7,044 bases of DNA from Planctomycetaceae bacterium (GCA_019232645.1 JAFANO010000649.1:1-7044); one strand, 5' to 3'. Shown: positions 1-5,688, numbered from the stretch's first letter. Made by a program: numbers and translations. Notes: generated from the sequence alone by a model not told the origin.

Positions 1-41
1 CCGGCCGGGCGTGGCGCGACCCCGGACCGGGAGCCCTCTCC

Positions 42-470
42 GTGATGAGAATGACCTCGCGCAAGATGCTGGGATGGGCCTTCGTCGCCCTCCTGACGAC
101 CGGATGCGATACGGCCCCGCCGGGTGCCGGCCTCGTCAACAGCGATCCGGCGACGCTCAAGGCCGAAGAGAAGCCCGCGACGCGGACCGACCTGCCCACT
201 CCCGACCTCGCCGGCAAGGACGACGCACTGGCCGAGCAGGCAGCCTCCAGCCCCGCCGCCAGCGGCACCGACGCCGGGACCGGCGGGCGCGACGGCGGCC
301 AGGGGGGCACGCGGCCGCGAAGGACCAACGCTGGCGCCGCCGGACCCGAGGTCGCCAAGGAGCCGTCGGCCACGCCCTCCAGGATCGAGACTGGCAGTGG
401 CAACAACGCCCAGGGAGAGACCAAGCCCCCGGGCGACATCAACGTGGGCAATCCCCGAAGCCCCCAGTGA
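42..470 (+). CDS. Small putative lipoprotein with a disordered Ala/Gly/Pro-rich body
   Basis: 142 codons from a GTG start. The N-terminus has basic residues (R3, R7, K8), a short hydrophobic run GWAFVALL and a lipobox-like LTTGC with the candidate lipidated Cys at residue 22. This suggests export and anchoring of a mature chain of about 121 residues. The mature part is low complexity (Ala, Gly, Pro, Thr, Asp, Lys) with no recognisable domain and looks disordered. GGGAG at 29-33 lies 8 bases before the GTG at 42 and 11 before the ATG at 45, so either start is possible; a third ATG is at 51. Function unknown. The gene runs towards the ferritin-like gene, with a 303-bp spacer between them. The lipobox is slightly atypical (Thr at -3), so lipidation is likely but not certain. 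Confidence 0.6.
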   Translation: MMRMTSRKMLGWAFVALLTTGCDTAPPGAGLVNSDPATLKAEEKPATRTDLPTPDLAGKDDALAEQAASSPAASGTDAGTGGRDGGQGGTRPRRTNAGAAGPEVAKEPSATPSRIETGSGNNAQGETKPPGDINVGNPRSPQ

Positions 471-638
471 TACGGGTCCCAGGAATTTTGGGCACCGATC
501 TGCTGATTTGAAATTGGAAATCTCAAAGGTGAGATCCGGACCAAGGGCACAAAAGATCCGGGATGCGTATGAGTGGACCACAACCGCCCACTCGATGGGG
601 TCGATCCGATGGATCCCCTCGCCCCCGTCACCAGCCTG

Positions 639-694
639 ATCCTCCGCTTTCGGATGGGCCGGCCTCTTGATCTGGCGGAGGATGGGTAATCCTC
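639..694. repeat. Overlapping inverted repeats able to form mutually exclusive hairpins
   Basis: ATCCTCCGC at 639-647 is perfectly complementary to GCGGAGGAT at 675-683. Part of the second arm (GAGGAT, 678-683) can instead pair with ATCCTC at 689-694 across a 5-base loop. The first hairpin's loop contains the palindrome GGCCGGCC near 657-664. No T-tract follows on either strand, so a simple intrinsic terminator is not evident. Confidence 0.45.
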
Positions 695-752
695 GGAAAA
701 GGAATGCCCTCGCTCCGGCCCGCTCCTCGGGGTAGCGGGTCAGGGCGAGGGC
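695..752 (-). terminator. Probable nested-hairpin terminator of the ferritin-like gene
   Basis: GCCCTCGC at 706-713 pairs perfectly with GCGAGGGC at 745-752. Inside it, CCCGCT at 719-724 pairs with AGCGGG at 734-739, giving a two-tier hairpin. Read on the minus strand, the structure starts about 22 bases after the stop codon at 774 and is followed by ATTCCTTTTCC, a moderate T-rich run. The T-tract is imperfect, so termination efficiency is uncertain. Confidence 0.5.
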
Positions 753-773
753 GGGTAGGCGGTATCGAGATGA

Positions 774-1277
774 TTAGACCTTGGGGCTCGCGCCCGTTGC
801 CCCCTGGATGACCATCCGGTTGAGGCCTTCTTGAAGGGCGTCTCGATGCGCCTTCTCCTCGATCAGGATGGCGGAGAGTTCTCGGGAGCTCTCAGCGTCA
901 CCGATGGCTTGAAAGGTCTGGATCCAGGCGGTATACCAGTGGATCGCGTTGGCCTTATTCACCAGGTCGTGGCCGAGGCGCTGCAAGGGGATGGAGCCCA
1001 TCTCGCCAACCTTGTCCTTGAGGCGACCGAGCGTCTCGCCGATCCCGCCCGCCACGTTGCGCGACGGGACGTGGCCGTAACGGGTTGCGATCGTCTCGAC
1101 GATCGCACGATGGCGCTCGTCGGCCACGGCGATCTCGTGATAAAGGACGCCCAAGGTGGGATCGGGAGGCGACTCCGCGCGCAACCTTGCATTATCCATC
1201 AGAGCCTGCTCCGCGTCGATCCCCTTGGAGAATTGTGCGGCGATCCAGTCGCGGTTGATCGTGGTCACAGTCGCCAT
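774..1277 (-). CDS. Ferritin-like four-helix-bundle protein, function unknown
   Basis: 167 residues, soluble, with no signal peptide or membrane segment. The sequence reads as helices with carboxylate/histidine pairs typical of ferritin-like bundles: E23 in the first helix, H47-E48 and D53-x-x-H56 in the second (LYHEIAVADERH), and E141-x-x-H144 in the fourth (EEKAH). The third-helix carboxylate expected in a full di-iron site is not obvious, so metal binding or ferroxidase activity is only possible. A Gly-rich linker (residues 76-95) separates the two helical halves. The ATG at 1277 is preceded only by a weak AGG. The gene follows the kinase gene on the same strand after 127 bp and may share its transcript. 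Alternatives include a Dps/YciE-like or other stress protein; the exact family is not identified. Confidence 0.65.
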   Translation of the reverse strand: MATVTTINRDWIAAQFSKGIDAEQALMDNARLRAESPPDPTLGVLYHEIAVADERHRAIVETIATRYGHVPSRNVAGGIGETLGRLKDKVGEMGSIPLQRLGHDLVNKANAIHWYTAWIQTFQAIGDAESSRELSAILIEEKAHRDALQEGLNRMVIQGATGASPKV

Positions 1278-1332
1278 CGGTGGCCTGACTTTCTCAACTG
1301 GATGGTTCGTGGATGCGGTCGTGTACCGGGAT

Positions 1333-1346
1333 CCCTCGTCCGAGGG
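1333..1346. promoter_or_regulatory. Palindromic site between kinase-like and ferritin-like genes
   Basis: CCCTCG at 1333-1338 and CGAGGG at 1341-1346 form a near-perfect dyad, flanked by TGTACC (1322-1327) and GGTACA (1345-1350). As RNA it would be a small hairpin (CCCTC, loop GTCC, GAGGG). No T-tract follows on the minus strand, so it could be an operator, an RNA-stability hairpin or a weak terminator in the 127-bp gap. Confidence 0.3.
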
Positions 1347-1404
1347 TACACCCGTCGGACGATCAGGAGCTACCCCCGTCTGCCAAGTGAGACCGGGTCG
1401 CGGC

Positions 1405-2544
1405 TCACGTCGTGGCGGCTAGCCGGATTGGCCAGTCGAGGATGATGGTGGTGCCGCGGTTCTCGTCCACGTCGAGCCGCGCGGCTCCACCGAACAACTC
1501 GCTGATCCGCGCGACGATGGCAAGGTCCATGCCCCTTCGCTCGGCGGCGATCCCGCAGAGACGTTCGAAGAGGTCGGGCCGGAGCTCGACCGGCGTGACC
1601 GACGGGGGCGGCGGATTGTCGATCCCGACCTCGATAATCCAGCGGTCGGCCTCGCCCCGGAGCTTGACGTGGACCCCTCCGCCGTTGGCCGACGCGGCCG
1701 CGTTGGCCAGCGCATACTGGATCGCCTGGCGCGCCCGGGCCGGGTCGAGCACCGCCTCCGCCGGACAGGATGCCTCGACCTCCAGTTGCACGGGCACCTC
1801 TCGGCCGCCCGATTTCATCGCGCGGGTCTCGATCATCTCGTCCAGGAGTCGACGCGGACAGAGCTCAGCCTCCGAGACGACACCCTCCTCATACAGGCGA
1901 AAATAGTCGCTGAGTTGTGTCAGCATCCGCTCGATCTGCTTGAAGTTCTCCTCGATGTACCGGAGGTCTTCCTCGAGGTCGGGGTTACCCTTGGGGACCG
2001 ACTGCTCGATCATTCGAAGCGACAGGCCGATCACGTTCAGGGGAGAGCGTAGGTCGTGCACGATCAGCGGGAGGGACCGGGCATCGAGCGGCACCTTCGC
2101 CGACGACTTCGGCTCGCCCCTCAATCTCCCCTGGCGTCGGAGGACGCGCCCCACGCGCCAGGGCAGTTCGATCGCCCCGCGGCAACGGAAGACCCAGTCC
2201 TGGGCATCGTCGTGCCAGTCGGCCGAGACGCCCGGGTCGTCGCCATCCTCGATCACATCGAGCATGGGAATTCCCAGTTCGCGCGATGTCCTGCGCAGCG
2301 TGTTCAAGCCATTACGTCCCGCTCCCGTCGCGGTTGGGCCATCGGCACAGATCAACAGCGCTGGCCGCGCCTGTCGGAGTCCTAAGAGGGCCTCAGGGAC
2401 CGTGACCGGTCGATAGACCCGGAATCCCTTCGACTCGAGCGCGGCGATGAGGTCGGCCGAGCGTCCCGGAGCGGTGTCGTAGATCATCAGGTGGGGCGAG
2501 ACCTGCGCGACGGCATGTTCCCCCGGCTCTTCCTTCGCTCGCAT
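1405..2544 (-). CDS. Soluble histidine kinase-like protein with degenerate receiver and ATP-lid motifs
   Basis: 379 residues from the ATG at 2544, chosen because AAGGA (2554-2550) sits 5 bases upstream; an in-frame ATG at 2604 has no good ribosome site. Residues about 15-140 look like a receiver fold (HLMIYD, ALLICAD, IPMLDVIE, then a final helix ending RVGRVLRRQ), but the conserved Lys is missing. A DHp helix pair follows, with the H-box HDLRSPLN (His163) at about 152-220. The C-terminal ATPase domain keeps the N-box Asn (N281 in ALANAAASAN) and LFER. However, the G1 box reads IDNPPPP (D309) instead of D-x-G-x-G, and G2 reads RGMDLAIV with Asp for the second Gly. There is no membrane segment, so it is cytosolic. 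It may be a divergent kinase, phosphatase or scaffold partner of the NtrC-type regulator encoded about 950 bp away. Confidence 0.8.
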   Translation of the reverse strand: MRAKEEPGEHAVAQVSPHLMIYDTAPGRSADLIAALESKGFRVYRPVTVPEALLGLRQARPALLICADGPTATGAGRNGLNTLRRTSRELGIPMLDVIEDGDDPGVSADWHDDAQDWVFRCRGAIELPWRVGRVLRRQGRLRGEPKSSAKVPLDARSLPLIVHDLRSPLNVIGLSLRMIEQSVPKGNPDLEEDLRYIEENFKQIERMLTQLSDYFRLYEEGVVSEAELCPRRLLDEMIETRAMKSGGREVPVQLEVEASCPAEAVLDPARARQAIQYALANAAASANGGGVHVKLRGEADRWIIEVGIDNPPPPSVTPVELRPDLFERLCGIAAERRGMDLAIVARISELFGGAARLDVDENRGTTIILDWPIRLAATT

Positions 2545-2549
2545 GCGTG

Positions 2550-2554
2550 TCCTT
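2550..2554 (-). promoter_or_regulatory. Ribosome binding site deciding the kinase-like start
   Basis: On the minus strand AAGGA is followed by CACGC and the ATG at 2544. The upstream in-frame ATG at 2604 lacks a comparable element. This supports the 379-residue product over the 399-residue version. Confidence 0.6.
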
Positions 2555-2696
2555 ACCCCCCTTTTGGTCCTAGGTAACGATCCGCGAGAAATCCCCTTGG
2601 CCATCGTCCGACGCGGATCAGGATCATGACCTCAGAACCGAAAGACCGGCCGCCCGAAGGACGTCGACCCGGACTGTCCCACTCGACGAGGGGAAC

Positions 2697-2730
2697 CCCG
2701 TCGCCTCCTGGCGAGCGACGGGCGGTCGCT
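2697..2730. repeat. Hairpin with alternative pairing in the kinase upstream region
   Basis: CCCGTCGC (2697-2704) pairs perfectly with GCGACGGG (2715-2722) over a 10-base loop. The second arm can alternatively pair as AGCGAC (2714-2719) with GTCGCT (2725-2730). The hairpin lies between the stop of the 65-residue gene (2792) and the kinase start (2544), both minus strand. It could end the first transcript or sit in the kinase leader. No strong T-tract follows it. Confidence 0.35.
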
Positions 2731-2791
2731 CATGGCCGAATGCATGTGGCGTGCACACTTCCCTCGAGCGGCGCCACGACCGGTCCCGCGC

Positions 2792-2989
2792 TCACCACGG
2801 CTTGAGCTTCCAGCCCAGTACGAAGCCGATGCCCAGGGCCCACAGCGCGAACGAGGTCGGGTGCTCGCGCGCGTAATCCTTCAGGCGATCTAGGGCTTCG
2901 CTTGCCATGCGGTCGAGCGCCCCCAGGCTATGGGACTCGACGGCCCGGTCCATGTCCGCGGGAATCTCCCCTCGCTGAGTGTCGATCAT
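2792..2989 (-). CDS. YqjD-like small C-tail-anchored membrane protein
   Basis: 65 residues. The N-terminal two-thirds is a charged helix (about 20-43, ALDRMASEALDRLKDYAREH), followed by a single hydrophobic anchor (about 46-60, FALWALGIGFVLGW) ending in KLKPW. This is the architecture of YqjD/ElaB (DUF883-like) proteins, whose E. coli members are inner-membrane, ribosome-associated stationary-phase proteins. It begins MID and ends in an LGxxLGWxLK pattern like the 70-residue protein at 6135-6347, so the two look like paralogues. A GGGGAG element lies 8 bases before the ATG. A strong sigma-54-type promoter at 3257-3242 points at this gene across a leader of about 240 nt. Assignment rests on architecture and the anchor motif, not on close sequence identity. 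Confidence 0.7.
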   Translation of the reverse strand: MIDTQRGEIPADMDRAVESHSLGALDRMASEALDRLKDYAREHPTSFALWALGIGFVLGWKLKPW

Positions 2990-3088
2990 GAGATGGGCTC
3001 CCCACCTTCCATAGCCCCCTCATGCCCCACAAGGCTGATCACGGGGGCCGATCATGTCATGGGCCAATCCGAATTTCATCGAGGAGCG

Positions 3089-3232
3089 ACGCAGTTGGCG
3101 GTTGGGTGCTCGGGCGTTCAGAAAGATGGGCAACCCAGCCACGCGGCGGCAAGCTCTATTTTGTCATTTATATTCCCCAGAGTTCTCAAAGTAACAGTTC
3201 GCGCGGTCGCTGAGCCCCCAACTGCGTGAATC
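3089..3232 (-). ncRNA. Candidate structured leader RNA or small RNA
   Basis: The predicted start of the sigma-54 transcript is near 3231. Within 5 bases of it lies ACGCAGTTGG (minus strand, 3227-3218), which is perfectly complementary to CCAACTGCGT (minus strand, 3098-3089). Just inside this 10-bp stem, GGGCTC (3217-3212) can extend pairing with GAGCACCC (3110-3103), leaving one bulged A and a short asymmetric loop. The result is a closed domain of about 140 nt inside a 240-nt leader, with an internal hairpin candidate GGGTTGCCC. The structure was judged by eye. It could be a cis-acting leader for the YqjD-like gene or a separate small RNA. Confidence 0.3.
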
Positions 3233-3241
3233 CTATCACCA

Positions 3242-3257
3242 TGCAAGATCCGTGCCC
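3242..3257 (-). promoter_or_regulatory. Sigma-54 promoter for the YqjD-like gene
   Basis: The minus strand reads GGGCACGGATCTTGCA against the consensus TGGCACGRNNNTTGCW; only the first base differs. GG at 3256-3255 and GC at 3244-3243 are separated by exactly ten bases. The transcript would start near 3231 and the first gene is at 2989. It is the best match in the window. Confidence 0.75.
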
Positions 3258-3341
3258 AGGCCATGACCGCTGCGTATCATCAAAAACACATGTCCACCTC
3301 CACGCCCCGAACCCGTTGATTGATTTCATGCGTGTGAGACT

Positions 3342-3353
3342 CCGAAATTTTGG
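3342..3353. promoter_or_regulatory. Near-palindrome, possible shared activator site
   Basis: CCGAAATTTTGG is symmetric at all but one pair. It lies between the two divergent sigma-54 promoters, about 75-85 bp upstream of the predicted plus-strand start and about 110-120 bp upstream of the minus-strand start, which are normal distances for NtrC-type enhancers. No matching copy was found upstream of the other promoters, so this is weak. Confidence 0.2.
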
Positions 3354-3398
3354 TGGGGAGGCTTGATTCCTGGGACGAATTAGGAAAAATAATTCATG

Positions 3399-3415
3399 AT
3401 GGAATCGTATTTGCT
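3399..3415 (+). promoter_or_regulatory. Sigma-54 promoter of the NtrC-type activator gene
   Basis: TGGAATCGTATTTGCT keeps TGG at -24 and TTGCT at -12, with GG (3401-3402) and GC (3413-3414) exactly ten bases apart. It matches 10 of 13 defined consensus positions. Predicted start is near 3426, about 70 bases before the ATG at 3497. It implies that the activator drives its own transcription. Confidence 0.6.
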
Positions 3416-3483
3416 CAAACCCGAGCATTGGATCGCGCGACAGGCGGGTCTGATGCGTTGCATCCGGCACCCGGGAAGAGGCT

Positions 3484-3487
3484 GAGG
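3484..3487 (+). promoter_or_regulatory. Ribosome binding site deciding the activator start
   Basis: GAGG lies 9 bases before the ATG at 3497, which opens directly into the receiver domain (MRRKCLVVDDD). The open frame extends back to 3350, but that extension has no domain content and would place the sigma-54 promoter inside the gene. Confidence 0.6.
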
Positions 3488-3496
3488 TACGATCGA

Positions 3497-4891
3497 ATGC
3501 GCAGGAAATGCCTGGTCGTCGACGACGATCCCTATCTGACGGCGCAGCTTCGCAAACTCCTGGAATCGGAGGAGTTGAGTGTCGATACGGTCTCCAGCGC
3601 GCAGGAGGCGTTGACCGCCCTGGCGGCGACCGATTACAGCGTCTTAATCACCGACCTGAAGATGCCGGGCATGGGGGGGATGGAGCTGATCCGCGAGGTC
3701 GCGCAGCGCCGAGTCCTGGTCACCGTGATCGTCACGACCGGGTTCGGCTCGATCGACCGCGTGGTCGAGGCCATGAGGCTGGGCGCTTACGACTTCTTGA
3801 CCAAGCCGATCGACCCCAACAACCTGAAGCTCGTCATGGACCGGGCGCTGAAGAAGCGGGCCCTGCAGGACGAGGTGCTCCGGCTCCGGCAGCAGTTGAA
3901 GGAGAATTACAGCTTCAACAACATGATCAGTAAGAACCCGAAGATGCACGCCATCTTCGAGCTGGTGCGGCACGTCGCGGGGACCAAGAGCACGGTCCTG
4001 ATCGAGGGGGAGACGGGCACCGGCAAGGAGCTGATCGCCAAGGCGGTGCATTATTCGAGCGAAGACCGGCAGGGGAACCTGGTCGCGATCAACTGCGCGG
4101 CGCTGCCCGAGACGCTGCTTGAGAGCGAACTGTTCGGCCACGAGAAGGGCTCGTTCACCTCGGCCGACGCCCGCCGCAAGGGGCGGTTCGAGCTGTCGGA
4201 CAAAGGGACGATCTTCCTCGACGAGATCGCCGATATCTCGCCCGCGATGCAGGCCAAGCTGCTCCGCGTGCTCCAGGAGAGGCGGTTCGAACGGGTTGGC
4301 GGCCACGAGAGCATCGAGGTCGACGTCCGCGTGGTCGCGGCGACCAACAAGGACCTGGAGAAAGAGGTCAAGGAAGGCCGGTTCCGCGAGGACCTGTTCT
4401 ACCGGCTCAACGTGATCAAGATCGACGTGCCACCGCTCCGCGAGCGGCCCGAGGACATCCCCTTGCTGGTGACCCACTTCTTGAACAAGTACGCCCGGCC
4501 CAACGAGCCTCCCAAGAAGATGGCCCCCGAGGCGATGGAGCGGCTCCTGGCGTACCGCTGGCCGGGCAACGTCCGCGAGCTGGAGAATGCCATCGAGCGC
4601 GCCGCCGTGACCACCGTCGGCGACACGATCGGGCCGGACAAGCTCCCCCCGCGCGTCACCGGCATGAGTCTCGACGATCGGCCCCGGTTCGAGATCGACC
4701 TGCAGCACCCGCTGCCCTATTACCTCCGGGTGGCCACCGAGCAGATCGAGCGACAATACATCCTCAAGGCCCTGGAGAAGAGTCGGGGCAACGTCGGCCG
4801 CTGCGCCGAGCTCTGTGGCCTCTCGCGGCGGAGCGTCTCGGGCAAGATCAGCCAGTACGAGATCGACAAGTACCCGTTCAAATCGACGTGA
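3497..4891 (+). CDS. NtrC-family sigma-54-dependent response regulator
   Basis: 464 residues, the usual size and three-part layout of the family. The receiver (about 3-120) has the acidic D9-D10-D11, phosphoacceptor D53 in LITDLKMPG, Thr80/81 and K103 of the TKP motif. The AAA+ domain (about 142-375) has Walker A GETGTGKE (171-178), Walker B GTIFLDE (237-243), and the arginine-bearing FREDLFYRLNV and PPLRERPEDI segments. The C-terminus is a Fis-type helix-turn-helix (GNVGRCAELCGLSRRSVSGK). The loop that contacts sigma-54, normally GAFTGA, reads GSFTSA (218-223). It should bind enhancers and remodel RNA polymerase-sigma-54 by ATP hydrolysis after phosphorylation. Four sigma-54-type promoters in this window, including its own, are its obvious candidate targets. 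The cognate kinase is not certain; the protein at 1405-2544 is a candidate. Confidence 0.95.
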   Translation: MRRKCLVVDDDPYLTAQLRKLLESEELSVDTVSSAQEALTALAATDYSVLITDLKMPGMGGMELIREVAQRRVLVTVIVTTGFGSIDRVVEAMRLGAYDFLTKPIDPNNLKLVMDRALKKRALQDEVLRLRQQLKENYSFNNMISKNPKMHAIFELVRHVAGTKSTVLIEGETGTGKELIAKAVHYSSEDRQGNLVAINCAALPETLLESELFGHEKGSFTSADARRKGRFELSDKGTIFLDEIADISPAMQAKLLRVLQERRFERVGGHESIEVDVRVVAATNKDLEKEVKEGRFREDLFYRLNVIKIDVPPLRERPEDIPLLVTHFLNKYARPNEPPKKMAPEAMERLLAYRWPGNVRELENAIERAAVTTVGDTIGPDKLPPRVTGMSLDDRPRFEIDLQHPLPYYLRVATEQIERQYILKALEKSRGNVGRCAELCGLSRRSVSGKISQYEIDKYPFKST

Positions 4892-4915
4892 GCGTACCAC
4901 CGTCCCGATCCGTCC

Positions 4916-4931
4916 TGGTCCGCGACTTGCA
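4916..4931 (+). promoter_or_regulatory. Sigma-54 promoter of the CBS-domain gene
   Basis: TGGTCCGCGACTTGCA carries TGG at -24 and TTGCA at -12, with GG (4917-4918) and GC (4929-4930) exactly ten bases apart. It matches 10 of 13 defined positions. Predicted start is near 4942, about 40 bases before the ATG at 4983. It lies in the 91-bp gap after the activator gene, so the CBS gene can be transcribed separately. Confidence 0.65.
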
Positions 4932-4982
4932 AGGTCTCCGGAGCCTGGTAGTCTCTCCCGCGAAGATTCCGGAGCCAGTGCG

Positions 4983-5423
4983 ATGTCCCCTCAAGCCCCT
5001 TTGAACCTTACGGCTGCCGACGTGATGACGCCCAACCCCCGGACCTGCTCGATCTTCAGCACGGTCCTGGAGGCCGTCCTGATCTTCCGCGACGCCGACT
5101 GCGGCGCCGTTCCGATCGTCGAAGACGGCAAGCCGGTGGGCGTCTTGACCGACCGCGATGTCGCGCTGGCCCTGGCCGACCACGACGACACCCTCTCGCG
5201 CCTACCCGTCGGCCAGATCATGTCGCGGGGCGTCGTTTCGGTCCCCCCCGACGCCTCGATCGACATTGTCATCGAGCAGTTCGGCGATCAGGGCGTGCGG
5301 CGCCTCTTGGTCGTCGACGGGCAGGATCGGCTCCTGGGCATCATCGGCTGGGTCGACATCGCACCCCTCGTCCCCGATCGCAAGGTCGGTCAAGCCGTAG
5401 GCGAGGTCCTGGAGCGGCCCTGA
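4983..5423 (+). CDS. Two-CBS-domain (Bateman module) protein
   Basis: 146 residues made almost entirely of a CBS pair: CBS1 about 14-66 (DVMTPNP ... VPIVEDGKPVGVLTDRDV) and CBS2 about 79-130 (IMSRGVVSVPPDASI ... RRLLVVDGQDRLLGIIGWVDIA). CBS pairs bind adenine nucleotides such as AMP, ATP or S-adenosylmethionine and sense energy state. No catalytic domain is fused, so it would act as a stand-alone sensor or partner protein in the cytosol. The ATG at 4983 has GGAG (4971-4974) 8 bases upstream and opens just before CBS1; the longer open frame back to 4815 overlaps the activator gene and is not credible. It is preceded by its own sigma-54-type promoter and followed by a terminator. The target of regulation is unknown. 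Confidence 0.9.
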   Translation: MSPQAPLNLTAADVMTPNPRTCSIFSTVLEAVLIFRDADCGAVPIVEDGKPVGVLTDRDVALALADHDDTLSRLPVGQIMSRGVVSVPPDASIDIVIEQFGDQGVRRLLVVDGQDRLLGIIGWVDIAPLVPDRKVGQAVGEVLERP

Positions 5424-5468
5424 GCCTGGATTCGCCTCGAATCCCGGACGACCCTCGGGCCCCGCGAA

Positions 5469-5503
5469 GGGACGAGTGGCCTGAGCGGGGCTCGTCTCTT
5501 TTT
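5469..5503 (+). terminator. Rho-independent terminator after the CBS gene
   Basis: GGGACGAG (5469-5476) pairs with CTCGTCTC (5491-5498) with one G-T wobble, directly followed by TTTTT (5499-5503). An alternative longer GC-rich stem pairs CGGGCCCCGC (around 5457-5466) with GCGGGGCTCG (around 5485-5494). The site is about 45 bases past the CBS stop and has plus-strand polarity only. Confidence 0.7.
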
Positions 5504-5688
5504 CCCTCGGGGCGATTGACGAGCCTCTCCGGGCCTGGGAAGTCCAATGCCCGAGCGCAGACTTCGACCTTGTCCGGGGGAGTTCCCCATCACGATGTCG
5601 TGCCCGGCTCGGGTCGCGACGATGCCCCCGCCCACAATCTGGCGGTTGATCCGCTACTCGACCACGACCACCACCGCGTCGATCACGA
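5504..5688 (-). pseudogene. Possible coding remnant downstream of the YqjE-like gene
   Basis: On the minus strand, the frame just past the stop at 5689 shows a run of G/C-ending codons: first a Val-rich stretch (VIDAVVVVVE), then TAG at 5656-5654, then RINRQIVGGGIVATRAGHDI. The codon pattern looks like coding sequence interrupted by a stop. No domain is recognised and no ribosome site is convincing. It could equally be chance in GC-rich DNA. Nothing else is seen in this convergent gap apart from the terminator. Confidence 0.2.

Larger units (their letters stand above)
471..773. other. Convergent intergenic spacer with several inverted repeats
   Basis: This 303-bp stretch lies between the 3' ends of two converging genes and holds no convincing coding sequence. 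It begins with an AT-richer patch (about 480-535) containing short dyads such as ATCTC 520-524 with GAGAT 531-535. It then contains a 9-bp perfect inverted repeat (639-647 with 675-683), a competing shorter one (678-683 with 689-694) and a nested hairpin at 706-752 annotated separately. A direct repeat GATCCGG occurs near 533 and 555. The likely role is transcription termination or RNA 3'-end structure. Confidence 0.5.
2990..3496. other. 507-bp divergent regulatory region with two back-to-back sigma-54 promoters
   Basis: This gap separates the minus-strand YqjD-like gene from the plus-strand NtrC-type gene. The part from about 3150 to 3430 is clearly richer in A+T than the flanking genes. Two sigma-54-type promoters face outward (3257-3242 on minus, 3399-3415 on plus), leaving about 140 bp between their -24 elements where activator sites would be expected. 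The portion 2990-3232 would be the leader of the minus-strand transcript. No convincing protein gene is present: the minus-strand frame over 3186-3470 lacks a ribosome site and overlaps both promoters. Confidence 0.6.

Noticed and set aside
487..502. Sigma-54-like TGG-N10-GC in the convergent spacer
   Set aside because: Only about 7 of 13 positions match and no gene follows on the plus strand.
11..639. Two Arg/Pro-rich open frames overlapping the lipoprotein gene
   Set aside because: Arg/Pro-rich shadows in alternative frames; only the 42-470 frame has a signal sequence and lipobox.
831..1445. Plus-strand open frame opposite the ferritin-like gene
   Set aside because: It is antisense to a gene with recognisable motifs and has no family features of its own.
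3440..3456. Second sigma-54-like site upstream of the activator (AGGCGGGTCTGATGC)
   Set aside because: Spacing fits but -24 and -12 match the consensus poorly; the site at 3399-3415 is much better.
3186..3470. 94-residue minus-strand open frame in the divergent region
   Set aside because: It has no ribosome site and no recognisable protein features, and it overlaps both predicted promoters.
3350..3496. N-terminal extension of the NtrC-type gene to an upstream ATG
   Set aside because: The extension has no domain content, would contain the sigma-54 promoter, and the ATG at 3497 has a good ribosome site and opens into the receiver.
4454..4469. GG-N10-GC with TTGCT inside the activator gene
   Set aside because: It encodes the conserved PEDIPLL segment, matches poorly at -24 and points at no nearby gene.
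3644..4900. 418-residue minus-strand open frame opposite the activator
   Set aside because: It is a mirror of a strongly conserved plus-strand gene; long antisense frames are common in GC-rich DNA.
4927..4954. Sigma-70 promoter TTGCAA, 16 bases, TAGTCT before the CBS gene
   Set aside because: The -35 overlaps the -12 element of a better sigma-54 match; kept only as an alternative reading.
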